Below are positions 1-7,270 of a stretch of 46,717 nucleotides of DNA, piece by piece. Positions within the stretch are counted from its first letter, which is position 1. The number at the start of each line of letters is the position of its first letter. The translations under genes were made by a program, and so were the position numbers. This DNA comes from Streptomyces sp. B93. Lineage in GTDB: Bacteria > Actinomycetota > Actinomycetes > Streptomycetales > Streptomycetaceae. The notes under the pieces were generated by a model. It searched no databases. It was not told the DNA's origin and worked only from the letters and a program-made list of their open reading frames with translations. Where the stretch lies: contig NZ_JAGPXL010000051.1 of the NCBI RefSeq assembly GCF_018070565.1, positions 1 through 46,717 on the forward strand. The letters run 5' to 3'.

Positions 1-63
1 GTACCGGAGGGGTGACCGGGGGCGAGGCTGGGGGGTCGGGGCAGGGGTCGAGGGCGTGGCGTC

Positions 64-345
64 GGGGGTGCGATGCCGGGTTGCGTTCTCGGGGTGGTGG
101 TGCCGGGGTCGCAGGGCCGGGGTTGTGGTGTCGGGGTCGTGGTCTCGGGGTCGCAGGGCCGGGGTTGTGGTGTCGGGGGCGCGGGGGTGCGATGCCGGGT
201 TGCGTTCTCGGGGTGGTGGTGCCGGGGCCGCAGGGCCGGGGTCGTGGTCTCGGGGTCGCAGGGCCGGGGTTGTGGTGTCGGGGGCGCGGGGGTGCGATGC
301 CGGGTTGCGTTCTCGGGGTCGCGGCGTCGGGGTCGCAGGGCGGGG
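64..345. repeat. GC-rich degenerate tandem repeat tract
   Basis: A non-coding, extremely G-rich tract lies beyond the 3' end of azlD. A unit beginning GGGGGTGCGATGCCGGGTTG recurs at about 64, 183 and 288, so the period is irregular (119 and 105 bp). Between these are shorter repeats of GGTCGCAGGGCCGGGGTTG and GGTGTCGGGG. The + strand is G/T-rich with very little A, giving strong strand asymmetry. Open frames cross it in every phase because stop codons are scarce; none looks like a protein. Positions 1-63 continue the same composition. Confidence 0.7.
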
Positions 346-385
346 TTGCGGTGTCGAGGACGCGGGGCGTGGGGCGTGGGGTGCC

Positions 386-700
386 TCACTCGACGCCGAG
401 CGCCCGGAGTGCCGCCGTCGTTATCGCCGCGCCCAGCACGACCACCAGGAAGGGCGCCCTCCTCCAGGCCAGTACGCCACCTGCCAGCACCCCGGCCGGG
501 CGCGCCCAGCCCGCCCAGTCGCCGCCCTCGGTCAGCGCCCCCGTCGCCAGCAGCGCGACCAGCAGTACCACCGCCCCGGCGGACAGCAGTTCCTGCACCC
601 GCACCGGCAGTTGCACCCGCCCGTGCAGCACCGGCCCCACCAGCCGGAAGGCGTACGTCCCCACGGCCAGCGCCAGGATCATCGCGACCGTCGCGCTCAT
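386..700 (-). CDS. azlD: AzlD family branched-chain amino acid transport subunit
   Basis: This 104-residue protein is the small partner of AzlC in a two-component amino-acid export permease of the cytoplasmic membrane. It is almost all hydrophobic: helices run near residues 3-22 (starting MSATVAMILALAVGTYAFRL), 38-55 and 66-102, which is the usual size and layout for AzlD. Its ATG overlaps the azlC stop codon by four bases (697-700), so the two genes are translationally coupled. The substrate (branched-chain amino acids or analogues) is known only from the family. The start is well supported by the overlap. Confidence 0.85.
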   Translation of the reverse strand: MSATVAMILALAVGTYAFRLVGPVLHGRVQLPVRVQELLSAGAVVLLVALLATGALTEGGDWAGWARPAGVLAGGVLAWRRAPFLVVVLGAAITTAALRALGVE

Positions 701-1365
701 GCCGCACGCTCCCGCCGCCCGTACAGCGCCAGCCCGGCCAGCGCCAGCAGCACCGGCACCCCCGCCGGGACGGCCGGTGTCACGGCCAGGGCGATCGCCG
801 CGCCGAGCAGCGCACAGCGGCGTACCGCCGGATCCTCGTGCAGGGCGGGCAGCACCAGTGCCACGAGTACGGCGGGGAAGGCGGCGTCCAGGCCGTAGCG
901 GCCGGTGTCGCCGAGCGCGGTGCCCGCCAGGGCCCCGGCAAGCACGCCCGCGTTCCACACGGCGAACAGCCCCAGCCCGGAGATCCAGAACGCGGCCCGG
1001 CGCCGGTCCGGGTCGGGCTGGGCCAGGGCGAAGGCGACGGTCTCGTCGGTGACCAGGTGCGCCCCGAGGAACCGGGCGAGCCGCCCCTTCCCCAGGCTGT
1101 CCGCCACGCCGAGGCTGAAGGCGGCCGTCCGGGTGTTCAGCAGCAGACCGGTGGCCGCCGCCGCGATCGGACCGCCCCCGGCCAGCAGCACACCGACCGC
1201 GCTGAACTGGGCCGAGCCCGCGTACACGACCAGCGACATCACCACCGGCACCCACACCGGCAGCCCGCCCGTGACGGCGATCGCGCCGAAGGAGACCCCG
1301 ACGACACCGCTCGCCAGCCAGACCAGGGAGGCGTCGCGGACGAGCGGCGCCAGCGGTGCCATCAT
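697..1365 (-). CDS. azlC: AzlC family branched-chain amino acid permease
   Basis: This is the large subunit of the AzlCD export pair, with about seven membrane segments. Diagnostic AzlC stretches are VSFGAIAVTGGLP near the N-terminus, YAGSAQFSAVGVL, and a helix containing NTRTAAFSLGVAD. The first in-frame ATG ends at 1401, but the ATG at 1365 is preferred because it gives the family's usual length (222 residues) and keeps the operator at 1382-1397 outside the coding region. Neither start has a strong ribosome binding site. The gene is divergent from the XRE-cupin regulator at 1469, the arrangement expected for a locally controlled exporter. Confidence 0.85.
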   Translation of the reverse strand: MMAPLAPLVRDASLVWLASGVVGVSFGAIAVTGGLPVWVPVVMSLVVYAGSAQFSAVGVLLAGGGPIAAAATGLLLNTRTAAFSLGVADSLGKGRLARFLGAHLVTDETVAFALAQPDPDRRRAAFWISGLGLFAVWNAGVLAGALAGTALGDTGRYGLDAAFPAVLVALVLPALHEDPAVRRCALLGAAIALAVTPAVPAGVPVLLALAGLALYGRRERAA

Positions 1366-1381
1366 GGGGACGGAATCAGGT

Positions 1382-1446
1382 GTTCGGAGTGGCGAACGCA
1401 TGTTCTCTACGATGAACGCACCCGGGCCCGTTCGTCAAGGCGAACG
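1382..1446. promoter_or_regulatory. Twin operators GTTCG-N6-CGAAC between azlC and its regulator
   Basis: Two inverted repeats with identical arms and identical 6-base spacers lie at 1382-1397 and 1430-1445, 48 bp apart. Extra half sites occur at 1414-1418 (GAACG) and 1462-1467 (CGAACG, just before the regulator ATG). A TACGAT hexamer at 1408-1413 is a plausible -10 for the rightward gene, so the sites would flank its start of transcription. Autorepression by the adjacent XRE protein is an inference from position and symmetry. Confidence 0.6.
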
Positions 1447-1468
1447 ATCGTATTGATGGAGCGAACGC

Positions 1469-2047
1469 ATGGCAGACGGCACCGACGGCACGCCCCCTCC
1501 CAGGCTCCCCCTCGACTGGATCGCGGCGGCCCTGCGCCGTGAACGCACCCGCGCGGGGCTCTCCCTGTCCGAGCTGGCCAAGCGCGCCGGAATCGCCAAG
1601 TCCACGCTGTCGCAGCTGGAGGCCGGGGGCGGGAACCCGAGCGTGGAGACCCTGTGGGCGCTCGGCGTCGCGCTCGGTGTGCCGTTCAGCGCGCTCGTCG
1701 AGCCGCCCGCGCCCGCGGTGCAGGTGATCAGGGCCGGGGAGGGGCCGTCGGTCGCCTCCGAGCGGGCCGACTACGTCGCCACCCTGCTCTCGGCCAGCCC
1801 GCCCGGGGCCCGGCGGGACATCTACCGGCTGCGGGCGGAACCCGGCGCGGCACGGGAGTCGGAGCCGCACATTCCGGGGACGGTGGAGCATCTGGTCGTC
1901 GGCGCCGGACGGGTGAAGGCGGGGCCGCGCGGCGAGGAGGTGGAGCTGGAACCGGGCGATTACCTGAGTTACCGGGGGGATGTGGCCCATTCGTATGAGG
2001 CGCTGGAGCCCGGAACGGCATTCGTGTTGATCATGCAGCATGTGTGA
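1469..2047 (+). CDS. XRE family regulator with C-terminal cupin domain
   Basis: This 192-residue cytoplasmic regulator has an N-terminal helix-turn-helix (about residues 14-68, with LSLSELAKRAGIAKSTLSQLE) and a C-terminal cupin barrel (about 110-190, with HIPGTVEHLVV and a GDYLSYRGDVAHSYEA strand). XRE-cupin proteins usually bind a small ligand in the cupin and control an adjacent metabolic or transport operon. The gene is divergent from azlCD, so an amino-acid-related ligand is likely. GGAG at 1458-1461 is the ribosome binding site. Repeated GTTCG/CGAAC elements upstream are the probable binding sites. A GAATTCC palindrome at 2066-2082 follows the stop. Confidence 0.85.
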   Translation: MADGTDGTPPPRLPLDWIAAALRRERTRAGLSLSELAKRAGIAKSTLSQLEAGGGNPSVETLWALGVALGVPFSALVEPPAPAVQVIRAGEGPSVASERADYVATLLSASPPGARRDIYRLRAEPGAARESEPHIPGTVEHLVVGAGRVKAGPRGEEVELEPGDYLSYRGDVAHSYEALEPGTAFVLIMQHV

Positions 2048-2126
2048 GGCGGGGTGCCGGTGCCGGAATTCCGCGGGAATTCACCCGTCCGCCGTCCGCC
2101 GTCGGCGGCTCCCCGCCGAAAAGGGC

Positions 2127-2164
2127 AGGAGCCCCGTCGCCGTACTGGACGGCGCGGGGCTCCT
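2127..2164 (-). terminator. Rho-independent terminator of the cold-shock gene
   Basis: A long hairpin has arms AGGAGCCCCG (2127-2136) and CGGGGCTCCT (2155-2164), extended inward by CGCCGT/ACGGCG around a 5-base loop. Read on the minus strand it is followed closely by a TTTT run (the AAAA at 2119-2122 on +). It lies 36 bases past the cold-shock stop codon. Confidence 0.85.
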
Positions 2165-2199
2165 TGGGTACTGCACTCGTTCCCGGATCGGAGGATCGA

Positions 2200-2403
2200 T
2201 CAGACCGGGGTGACGTTCTCCGCCTGCGGGCCCTTCGGGCCCTGGGTGACGTCGAAGGACACCTGCTGGTTCTCCTCAAGGGACCGGAAGCCGGTCGCGT
2301 TGATCGCGGAGTAGTGGACGAAGACGTCGGGGCCGCCGCCTTCCTGGGCGATGAAACCAAAGCCCTTTTCGGCGTTGAACCACTTCACGGTTCCGGTAGC
2401 CAT
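2200..2403 (-). CDS. Cold-shock protein, CspA family
   Basis: This 67-residue protein is a complete single cold-shock domain, an RNA/ssDNA-binding OB fold. Both nucleic-acid motifs are present: KWFNAEKGFGFI (RNP1) and DVFVHYSAI (RNP2). The start MATGTVKWFN is typical, and AAGGAGG lies 6 bases before the ATG. Such proteins act as RNA chaperones that keep mRNA unstructured. The gene is monocistronic, with its own promoter, a leader of about 150 nt and a strong terminator. Streptomyces carry several scoF/csp paralogues, so no specific symbol is given. Confidence 0.95.
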   Translation of the reverse strand: MATGTVKWFNAEKGFGFIAQEGGGPDVFVHYSAINATGFRSLEENQQVSFDVTQGPKGPQAENVTPV

Positions 2404-2404
2404 A

Positions 2405-2419
2405 AGCCCTCCTTGGGCT
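2405..2419 (-). promoter_or_regulatory. Hairpin holding the csp Shine-Dalgarno sequence
   Basis: On the mRNA, AGCCC and GGGCT pair around a 5-base loop AAGGA, so the ribosome binding site AAGGAGG lies partly in the loop and partly in the 3' arm, 1-2 bases from the ATG. The five-pair stem would be marginally stable. A temperature-sensitive effect on translation is a guess. Confidence 0.45.
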
Positions 2420-2563
2420 CAAAGGGTTGCCCTGCTCCAGAACCAGCAAGTGTGAAGATCATGAGTTCTGCACAACTGCATCCGCCTAGGAACGACGAGA
2501 GCCCGCGGTCACATGCTCCGCAGGCTCTGTACTGCAAGGGAAACCAAACTGCAACTTGCGGCG

Positions 2564-2591
2564 AGCCTAGCACGCGGGCCGCCGAATGCAA
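2564..2591 (-). promoter_or_regulatory. Promoter of the cold-shock gene and start of its long leader
   Basis: On the minus strand a TTGCAT hexamer (2586-2591) and a TAGGCT hexamer (2564-2569) are separated by 16 bases, a good match to the vegetative promoter pattern. Transcription would begin near 2557, leaving an untranslated leader of about 150 nt (2404-2557). Long leaders are typical of cspA-type mRNAs, where they affect stability and translation with temperature. Confidence 0.6.
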
Positions 2592-2690
2592 TAGAGGGCA
2601 AGATCACGTCACCCGGATGTTTGAAGGGACTGGTGTGGTTGACACCCCCGCTCCCGGGCCCCGGGAGCCCGCGCCCTACCCCACGGGGTC

Positions 2691-2702
2691 TAGTCTCGCG
2701 AT
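2691..2702 (+). promoter_or_regulatory. -10 element giving a leaderless mqnA transcript
   Basis: TAGTCT at 2691-2696 fits TAnnnT and ends exactly six bases before the GTG start of mqnA. Transcription would then begin on the start codon itself. No Shine-Dalgarno sequence precedes the GTG, which agrees with leaderless translation. A TTGACA at 2639-2644 is too far away (46 bases) to be its -35. Confidence 0.55.
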
Positions 2703-3551
2703 GTGGACATTTCTCGCACCCGGCCGCGTGTCGGCCACATCCAGTTCCTGAACTGTCTGCCCCTGTACTGGGGGCTCGCCAGAACGGGCACGCTCCTCGA
2801 CTTCGAGCTGACGAAGGACACCCCGGAGAAGCTCAGCGAGCAGCTGGTGCGGGGAGACCTCGACATCGGGCCGATCACCCTCGTCGAGTTCCTCCGGCAC
2901 GCGGACGAACTGGTCGCCTTCCCCGACATCGCGGTCGGCTGCGACGGCCCGGTGATGTCCTGCGTGATCGTCTCGCAGGTCCCGCTGGACCGCCTCGACG
3001 GCGCCCGGGTCGCCCTCGGCTCCACCTCGCGCACCTCGGTCCGGCTCGCCCAGCTGCTGCTGGCGGAACGGTTCGGCGTCCAGCCCGACTACTACACCTG
3101 CCCGCCCGACCTGAGCCTGATGATGCAGGAGGCCGACGCCGCCGTACTCATCGGCGACGCCGCCCTGCGCGCCAACCTGCTCGACGGGCCCCGCTTCGGC
3201 CTGGAGGTCCACGACCTGGGCACCCTGTGGAAGGAGTGGACCGGACTGCCGTTCGTCTTCGCGGTCTGGGCCGCCCGGCGCGACTACCTGGAGCGGGAGC
3301 CGGTCATCACCCGCAAGGTCCACGAGGCCTTCCTCGCCTCCCGCAACCTCTCCCTCGAGGAGGTCGCCAAGGTCGCCGAACAGGCCGCCCGCTGGGAGGC
3401 CTTCGACGAGGAGGTCCTCGCCCGCTACTTCACCACCCTGGACTTCCGTTTCGGCGGCCCGCAGCTCGCGGCGGTCGCGGAGTTCGCCCGCCGGGTGGGG
3501 CCCACGACGGGGTTCCCGGCCGATGTGAAGGTGGAGCTGCTCCAGCCGTAG
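2703..3551 (+). CDS. mqnA: Chorismate dehydratase, futalosine menaquinone pathway
   Basis: MqnA dehydrates chorismate to 3-(1-carboxyvinyl)oxybenzoate, the entry step of the futalosine route to menaquinone. The 282-residue protein has the periplasmic-binding-protein-like fold of the MqnA/MqnD family. It begins with VGHIQFLNCLPLYWGL, followed by DIGPITLVEFLRH, an ALGSTSRTSVRLAQLLL phosphate-loop-like stretch and DAAVLIGDAAL, all typical of MqnA. It has no signal peptide, so it is cytosolic. The GTG at 2703 fits the start of the conserved domain. mqnC lies 2 kb downstream and three more menaquinone genes follow, which supports the call. Confidence 0.93.
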   Translation: MDISRTRPRVGHIQFLNCLPLYWGLARTGTLLDFELTKDTPEKLSEQLVRGDLDIGPITLVEFLRHADELVAFPDIAVGCDGPVMSCVIVSQVPLDRLDGARVALGSTSRTSVRLAQLLLAERFGVQPDYYTCPPDLSLMMQEADAAVLIGDAALRANLLDGPRFGLEVHDLGTLWKEWTGLPFVFAVWAARRDYLEREPVITRKVHEAFLASRNLSLEEVAKVAEQAARWEAFDEEVLARYFTTLDFRFGGPQLAAVAEFARRVGPTTGFPADVKVELLQP

Positions 3552-3661
3552 CGGACGGGCTGGGGAGCGTCCGACGGCACAGGCCCCGAGGCGCGTCGGG
3601 CTTATACCCTTCCGGGCAGTGCGGGGAAATCGGGGGAACATCCGGGGGAAAGGGGGGCGGC

Positions 3662-5479
3662 ATGCAGCCGCTCGGTGCCGACGAGCCCACCACCGTGGGG
3701 CCCTACCGGCTGCTCGGCCGGCTCGGCTCCGGCGGGATGGGGCGGGTCTACCTCGGCCGCAGCGCCGGCGGCCGGACCGTCGCCGTCAAGATCGTCCACC
3801 CGCACTTCGCGCTCGACGAGGAGTTCCGGGCCCGCTTCCGCCGCGAGGCCGAGGCGGCGCGGCGGGTCGGCGGCGCCTGGACCGCGCCGGTCCTGGACGC
3901 CGACCCCGAGGCGCCGGTGCCGTGGATCGCCACGGCCTACGCCGCCGGGCCGTCCCTCACCGCCGCCGTCACGGACGGTGGAGCCCTGCCCGCGCACACC
4001 GTACGGGCCCTGGGCGCGGGGCTCGCCGAGGCGCTGGCGGCCGTGCACGAACTGGGCCTCGTACACCGGGACGTGAAACCGTCCAACGTCCTGCTCACCC
4101 TCGACGGCCCCCTCCTCATCGACTTCGGCATAGCCCGCGCCACCGACGGCACCGCCTCCCTCACCTCCACCGGCGTCTCCATCGGCTCGCCCGGCTACAT
4201 GTCGCCCGAGCAGATCCTCGGCAAGGGCGTCACGGGCGCCGCGGACGTCTTCTCGCTCGGTGCCGTCCTGGGGTACGCGGCGACCGGCGCGCCGCCCTTC
4301 CCGGGGGACTCCTCGGCCGCCCTGCTCTACAAGGTCGTCCACGAGGAGCCGGAACTGGACGGCCTCGACGGGGAGTTGCGGGAGCTGGCCGCCGCCTGCC
4401 TGGCCAAGGACCCGGGCGCCCGGCCCGCGCCCCGCGACATCGCCGCGCGGCTGGCGCCCGAGGGCACGGCGCGGCTGATCAGCGGGGGCTGGCTGCCGGG
4501 GCCCCTGGTGGAGCGGGTCAGCCGGAGTGCCGTGCAGTTGTTGAACCTGGAGACGGCGGGGGGTGGTGGGGAGGCCTCGGGGCCCGTGGGGTTCAGCAGT
4601 CCGGCGGTGAACGCGACGCCGACGCCCAGCTGGACGCCGACGCCGCCTTCGGCCCCGACTCCGGTGCCGCCCTCAACTCCGGCGCCGTCCCCGACTCCCG
4701 CGACGAGCCCGCCGCTCCCGTCATTGCCGCCGACCCCGACACCGACGCCCCCTCCCTCCGTGCCGGGGCCGGGCTCCCACGGTGGGAGCGGCGGGAGCGG
4801 CGGAGGCTTCGGGCCCGCTCCCGTGATGCCGTCGCCGCACGCGCCCACCTTCGTGCCGCCGCCCACCGACGAGCGTCCGGGCCGGGTCTCCGTCAGCCTC
4901 TCGGCGACCACCATGCCGGGGGACGGCGGGCGCGGGCGGCGGCTGAGCTGCACCGTCGCGCTCGCGGTCGCGGGGGCGCTGGCCGCGGTGACCGTCGGGT
5001 CGGCGTTCCTGTTCGATCTGGTGCCGGGCGGCGGCGAGCACGACTCGGCCGACCAGGGGCCCGGCACGGGCACGCGGACCCCGTCGGCGAGCCAGAGCGC
5101 CCCCGGGGACTCCTCCGGTGGGGCGGCGGCCGTGCCCGACCGCTATCTCGGCACCTGGGAGGGCCAGGGCACCGCCCTCGGCGGCGCGCTGCCCATGGGC
5201 GCCTTCCGGGTCACCGTCGAGCAGGCCAAGGTGGGCGAGGAGGTGGGCCGCGTCCAGAACACCGATCCGCTCGGCGGCGTCTGCACCGACGTACTGACCC
5301 TCAAGGAGGTCAGCGGCGGGCGGCTGCTGGCGGACTCCGTGGGCGCGGAGGGCAACCACGCCGGGTGCAGCCAGGCCGCCCACACTGTCAGCCTCACCCC
5401 GGTCGGCGACGACCTCCGGTACAAGTCGGACAGCTCGGACTCGGGGCGGCCCGAGGCGCGCCTCTCGAAGGTGGAGTAG
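3662..5479 (+). CDS. Transmembrane Ser/Thr protein kinase (PknB-like) with extracytoplasmic domain
   Basis: This 605-residue protein is a Hanks-type kinase. The catalytic domain covers residues 15-270: the glycine loop GSGGMGRVYLG (22-32), lysine 43 (AVKI), HRDVKPSN (catalytic Asp 137), DFG (154-156) and GYMSPEQ. A Pro/Thr/Ser-rich linker (about 315-400, many TPTP runs) leads to one membrane helix at 428-451. An outer domain of about 110 residues follows (from VPDRYLGTWEGQG) and contains two cysteines that could form a disulfide. That domain is not PASTA and I do not recognise it; the TWEG start resembles small lipocalin-like folds. All catalytic residues are present. The G-rich stretch just before the ATG serves as ribosome binding site. 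Between mqnA and mqnC it may sense an envelope or redox signal, but no ligand can be read. Confidence 0.9.
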   Translation: MQPLGADEPTTVGPYRLLGRLGSGGMGRVYLGRSAGGRTVAVKIVHPHFALDEEFRARFRREAEAARRVGGAWTAPVLDADPEAPVPWIATAYAAGPSLTAAVTDGGALPAHTVRALGAGLAEALAAVHELGLVHRDVKPSNVLLTLDGPLLIDFGIARATDGTASLTSTGVSIGSPGYMSPEQILGKGVTGAADVFSLGAVLGYAATGAPPFPGDSSAALLYKVVHEEPELDGLDGELRELAAACLAKDPGARPAPRDIAARLAPEGTARLISGGWLPGPLVERVSRSAVQLLNLETAGGGGEASGPVGFSSPAVNATPTPSWTPTPPSAPTPVPPSTPAPSPTPATSPPLPSLPPTPTPTPPPSVPGPGSHGGSGGSGGGFGPAPVMPSPHAPTFVPPPTDERPGRVSVSLSATTMPGDGGRGRRLSCTVALAVAGALAAVTVGSAFLFDLVPGGGEHDSADQGPGTGTRTPSASQSAPGDSSGGAAAVPDRYLGTWEGQGTALGGALPMGAFRVTVEQAKVGEEVGRVQNTDPLGGVCTDVLTLKEVSGGRLLADSVGAEGNHAGCSQAAHTVSLTPVGDDLRYKSDSSDSGRPEARLSKVE

Positions 5480-5577
5480 GCGGCCGTGCCGCCCGCGCGG
5501 CCTGACGTCGGTCGGTTCGAACGGCTGGCGTAGGCTGAGTCGGTCTGTCCACAACCCTTGACGAAAGGGACGCTTCG

Positions 5578-6777
5578 GTGACCGAGAAGGCCGACCTCCA
5601 GTCTGTGCTCGACCGTGCCGCGGCCGGTGGGCGGATCACGCCCGAGGAGGCGCTCGCGCTCTACCGCGACGCCCCGCTGCACGCGCTGGGCGCCGCCGCC
5701 GACGCCGTACGCCGCCGCAGGTACGCGGGCGTCGAGCACATCGCGACGTACATCATCGAGCGGAACATCAACTACACCAACGTCTGTGTCACGGCGTGCA
5801 AGTTCTGCGCCTTCTACGCGCCGCCGAAGGACAAGGCCAAGGGCTGGACCCGGGACCTGGACGACATCCTGCGCCGGTGCGCGGAGACCGTCGAACTGGG
5901 CGGTACGCAGATCATGTTCCAGGGCGGTCACCACCCGGACTACGGCGTCGAGTACTACGAGAAGCACTTCGCCGCCATCAAGGAGGCCTTCCCGCAGCTC
6001 GTGATCCACTCGCTGGGCGCCTCCGAGGTCGAGCACATGGCCCGGATCTCCAAGGTGGGCGTCGAGGAGGCGATCCAGCGGATCCACGCCGCCGGGCTCG
6101 ACTCCTTCGCCGGTGCCGGTGCCGAGCTGCTGCCGGAGCGGCCCCGCAAGGCCATCGCCCCGCTGAAGGAGAGCGGTGAGCGCTGGCTGGAGATCATGGA
6201 GACGGCCCACAACCTGGGCGTCGAGTCCACGTCCACCATGCTGATGGGAACCGGCGAGACCAACGCCGAGCGCATCGAGCACCTGCGGATGATCCGCGAC
6301 GTACAGGACCGGACCGGCGGCTTCCGCGCCTTCATCCCGTACCTGTACCAGCCGCAGAACAACCATCTGAAGGGCCGCACCCAGGCCACCATCTTCGAGT
6401 ACCTGCGGATGATCGCCGTCGCCCGGCTCTTCTTCGACAACGTCGCCCACATCCAGGGCTCCTGGCTCACCACCGGCAAGGACGCGGGCCAGCTCACCCT
6501 GCACTACGGCGCCGACGACCTCGGTTCGATCATGCTGGAGGAGAACGTCGTCTCCGCGGCCGGTGCCAAGCACCGCTCCAACCTGATGGAGATGATCGAG
6601 ATGATCCGGGGCGCCGACCGCGTGCCCGCCCAGCGGTCCACCACGTACGAGCACCTCCACGTCCACGACGACCCCGCCGACGACCCCGTCGACGGGCGCG
6701 TGATGTCCCACATCTCCTCCACCGCCATCGCGGGCGGCACCGCCCACCCCGAGCTGAAGCTGCTCGCCTCCAACTGA
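5578..6777 (+). CDS. mqnC: Cyclic dehypoxanthinyl futalosine synthase (radical SAM)
   Basis: MqnC is a radical SAM enzyme that cyclises dehypoxanthine futalosine, the spiro-ring step of the futalosine pathway. The 399-residue protein carries the [4Fe-4S] motif C70-x3-C74-x2-C77 in NVCVTACKFCAFY, preceded by the family sequence IERNINYTN. A conserved FQGGHHPDYG stretch and STMLMGTGET follow. The GTG start has AAAGGG 10 bases upstream. TAGGCT at 5531-5536 is a possible -10. It is cytosolic. A small gene follows after 19 bases, probably in the same transcript. Confidence 0.95.
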   Translation: MTEKADLQSVLDRAAAGGRITPEEALALYRDAPLHALGAAADAVRRRRYAGVEHIATYIIERNINYTNVCVTACKFCAFYAPPKDKAKGWTRDLDDILRRCAETVELGGTQIMFQGGHHPDYGVEYYEKHFAAIKEAFPQLVIHSLGASEVEHMARISKVGVEEAIQRIHAAGLDSFAGAGAELLPERPRKAIAPLKESGERWLEIMETAHNLGVESTSTMLMGTGETNAERIEHLRMIRDVQDRTGGFRAFIPYLYQPQNNHLKGRTQATIFEYLRMIAVARLFFDNVAHIQGSWLTTGKDAGQLTLHYGADDLGSIMLEENVVSAAGAKHRSNLMEMIEMIRGADRVPAQRSTTYEHLHVHDDPADDPVDGRVMSHISSTAIAGGTAHPELKLLASN

Positions 6778-6796
6778 CCGGGCGGACGGGCTGTTC

Positions 6797-7246
6797 GTGC
6801 TGACCATTCATGCCGCTGACCAGGTGGTGGGCGGCGGCGGGTACCTGAAGGACGGTGCCGTCGCCGTCGACGGGGCGCTGATCGCCGCCGTGGGCGCGCT
6901 GCCCGAGCTGACCGAGCGGTTCCCGGGGGCGCGGGTGCGGCGGTGGCCCGGGGTGCTCGGGCCCGGCCTCGTCCACGACGGTCCGCTGCCGGACGCGCCC
7001 TCGCCGCGCGAGCGCGTGCACGCCGTGCTCAAGCTGGGGGCCACGGCGGTGGTCGCCGGGCACGTGGGTACGGCGGAGCTGCGGGCGGCGGCCGAGCGGA
7101 ACGACGTACGGGTGCTGGGGGCCGCGCGAGCCGCCGTGCTGGAGGTGGACGGGCGCGCCGATCTCGCCGTCTTCGCCGAGGAGTACGGGGTGGGGGAGGC
7201 CGTCGCCACCGTGTGCGCGGGGCGGTTGGTGCACCGGCGGCGGTGA
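6797..7246 (+). CDS. Small imidazolonepropionase/amidohydrolase-like composite-domain protein
   Basis: This 149-residue protein resembles the small beta-sandwich domain of imidazolonepropionase-type amidohydrolases: MLTIHAADQVVGGGGYLKDG and AVAVDGALIAAVGALPEL match the N-terminal strands, and AVATVCAGRLVHRRR the returning C-terminal strand. The metal-binding TIM barrel is missing; instead there is a short middle part (GPGLVHDGPLPD...) without the HxH zinc pair. It is therefore probably not a hydrolase on its own. It starts with GTG 19 bases after mqnC and is likely co-transcribed, so a role near menaquinone synthesis is possible but unproven. Confidence 0.7.
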   Translation: MLTIHAADQVVGGGGYLKDGAVAVDGALIAAVGALPELTERFPGARVRRWPGVLGPGLVHDGPLPDAPSPRERVHAVLKLGATAVVAGHVGTAELRAAAERNDVRVLGAARAAVLEVDGRADLAVFAEEYGVGEAVATVCAGRLVHRRR

Positions 7247-7270
7247 CGGGGCAGCCGGGTTCAGCCGGTG
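7232..7270. terminator. Possible bidirectional terminator between convergent genes
   Basis: CACCGGC (7232-7238) and GCCGGTG (7264-7270) are perfect complements with a 25-base loop and overlap the ends of both convergent genes. No T-run is present. The intervening space is only 14 bases. Confidence 0.4.

Noticed and set aside
12..1542. Long open frames on the + strand across the repeat tract and azlCD.
   Set aside because: They come from the lack of A-containing stops in very GC-rich DNA, are made of Arg/Pro/Gly-rich sequence, and oppose clear AzlC/AzlD proteins on the other strand.
2639..2644. TTGACA as the -35 box of mqnA.
   Set aside because: It is 46 bases from the TAGTCT -10 hexamer, and no -10-like sequence lies 16-19 bases downstream of it.
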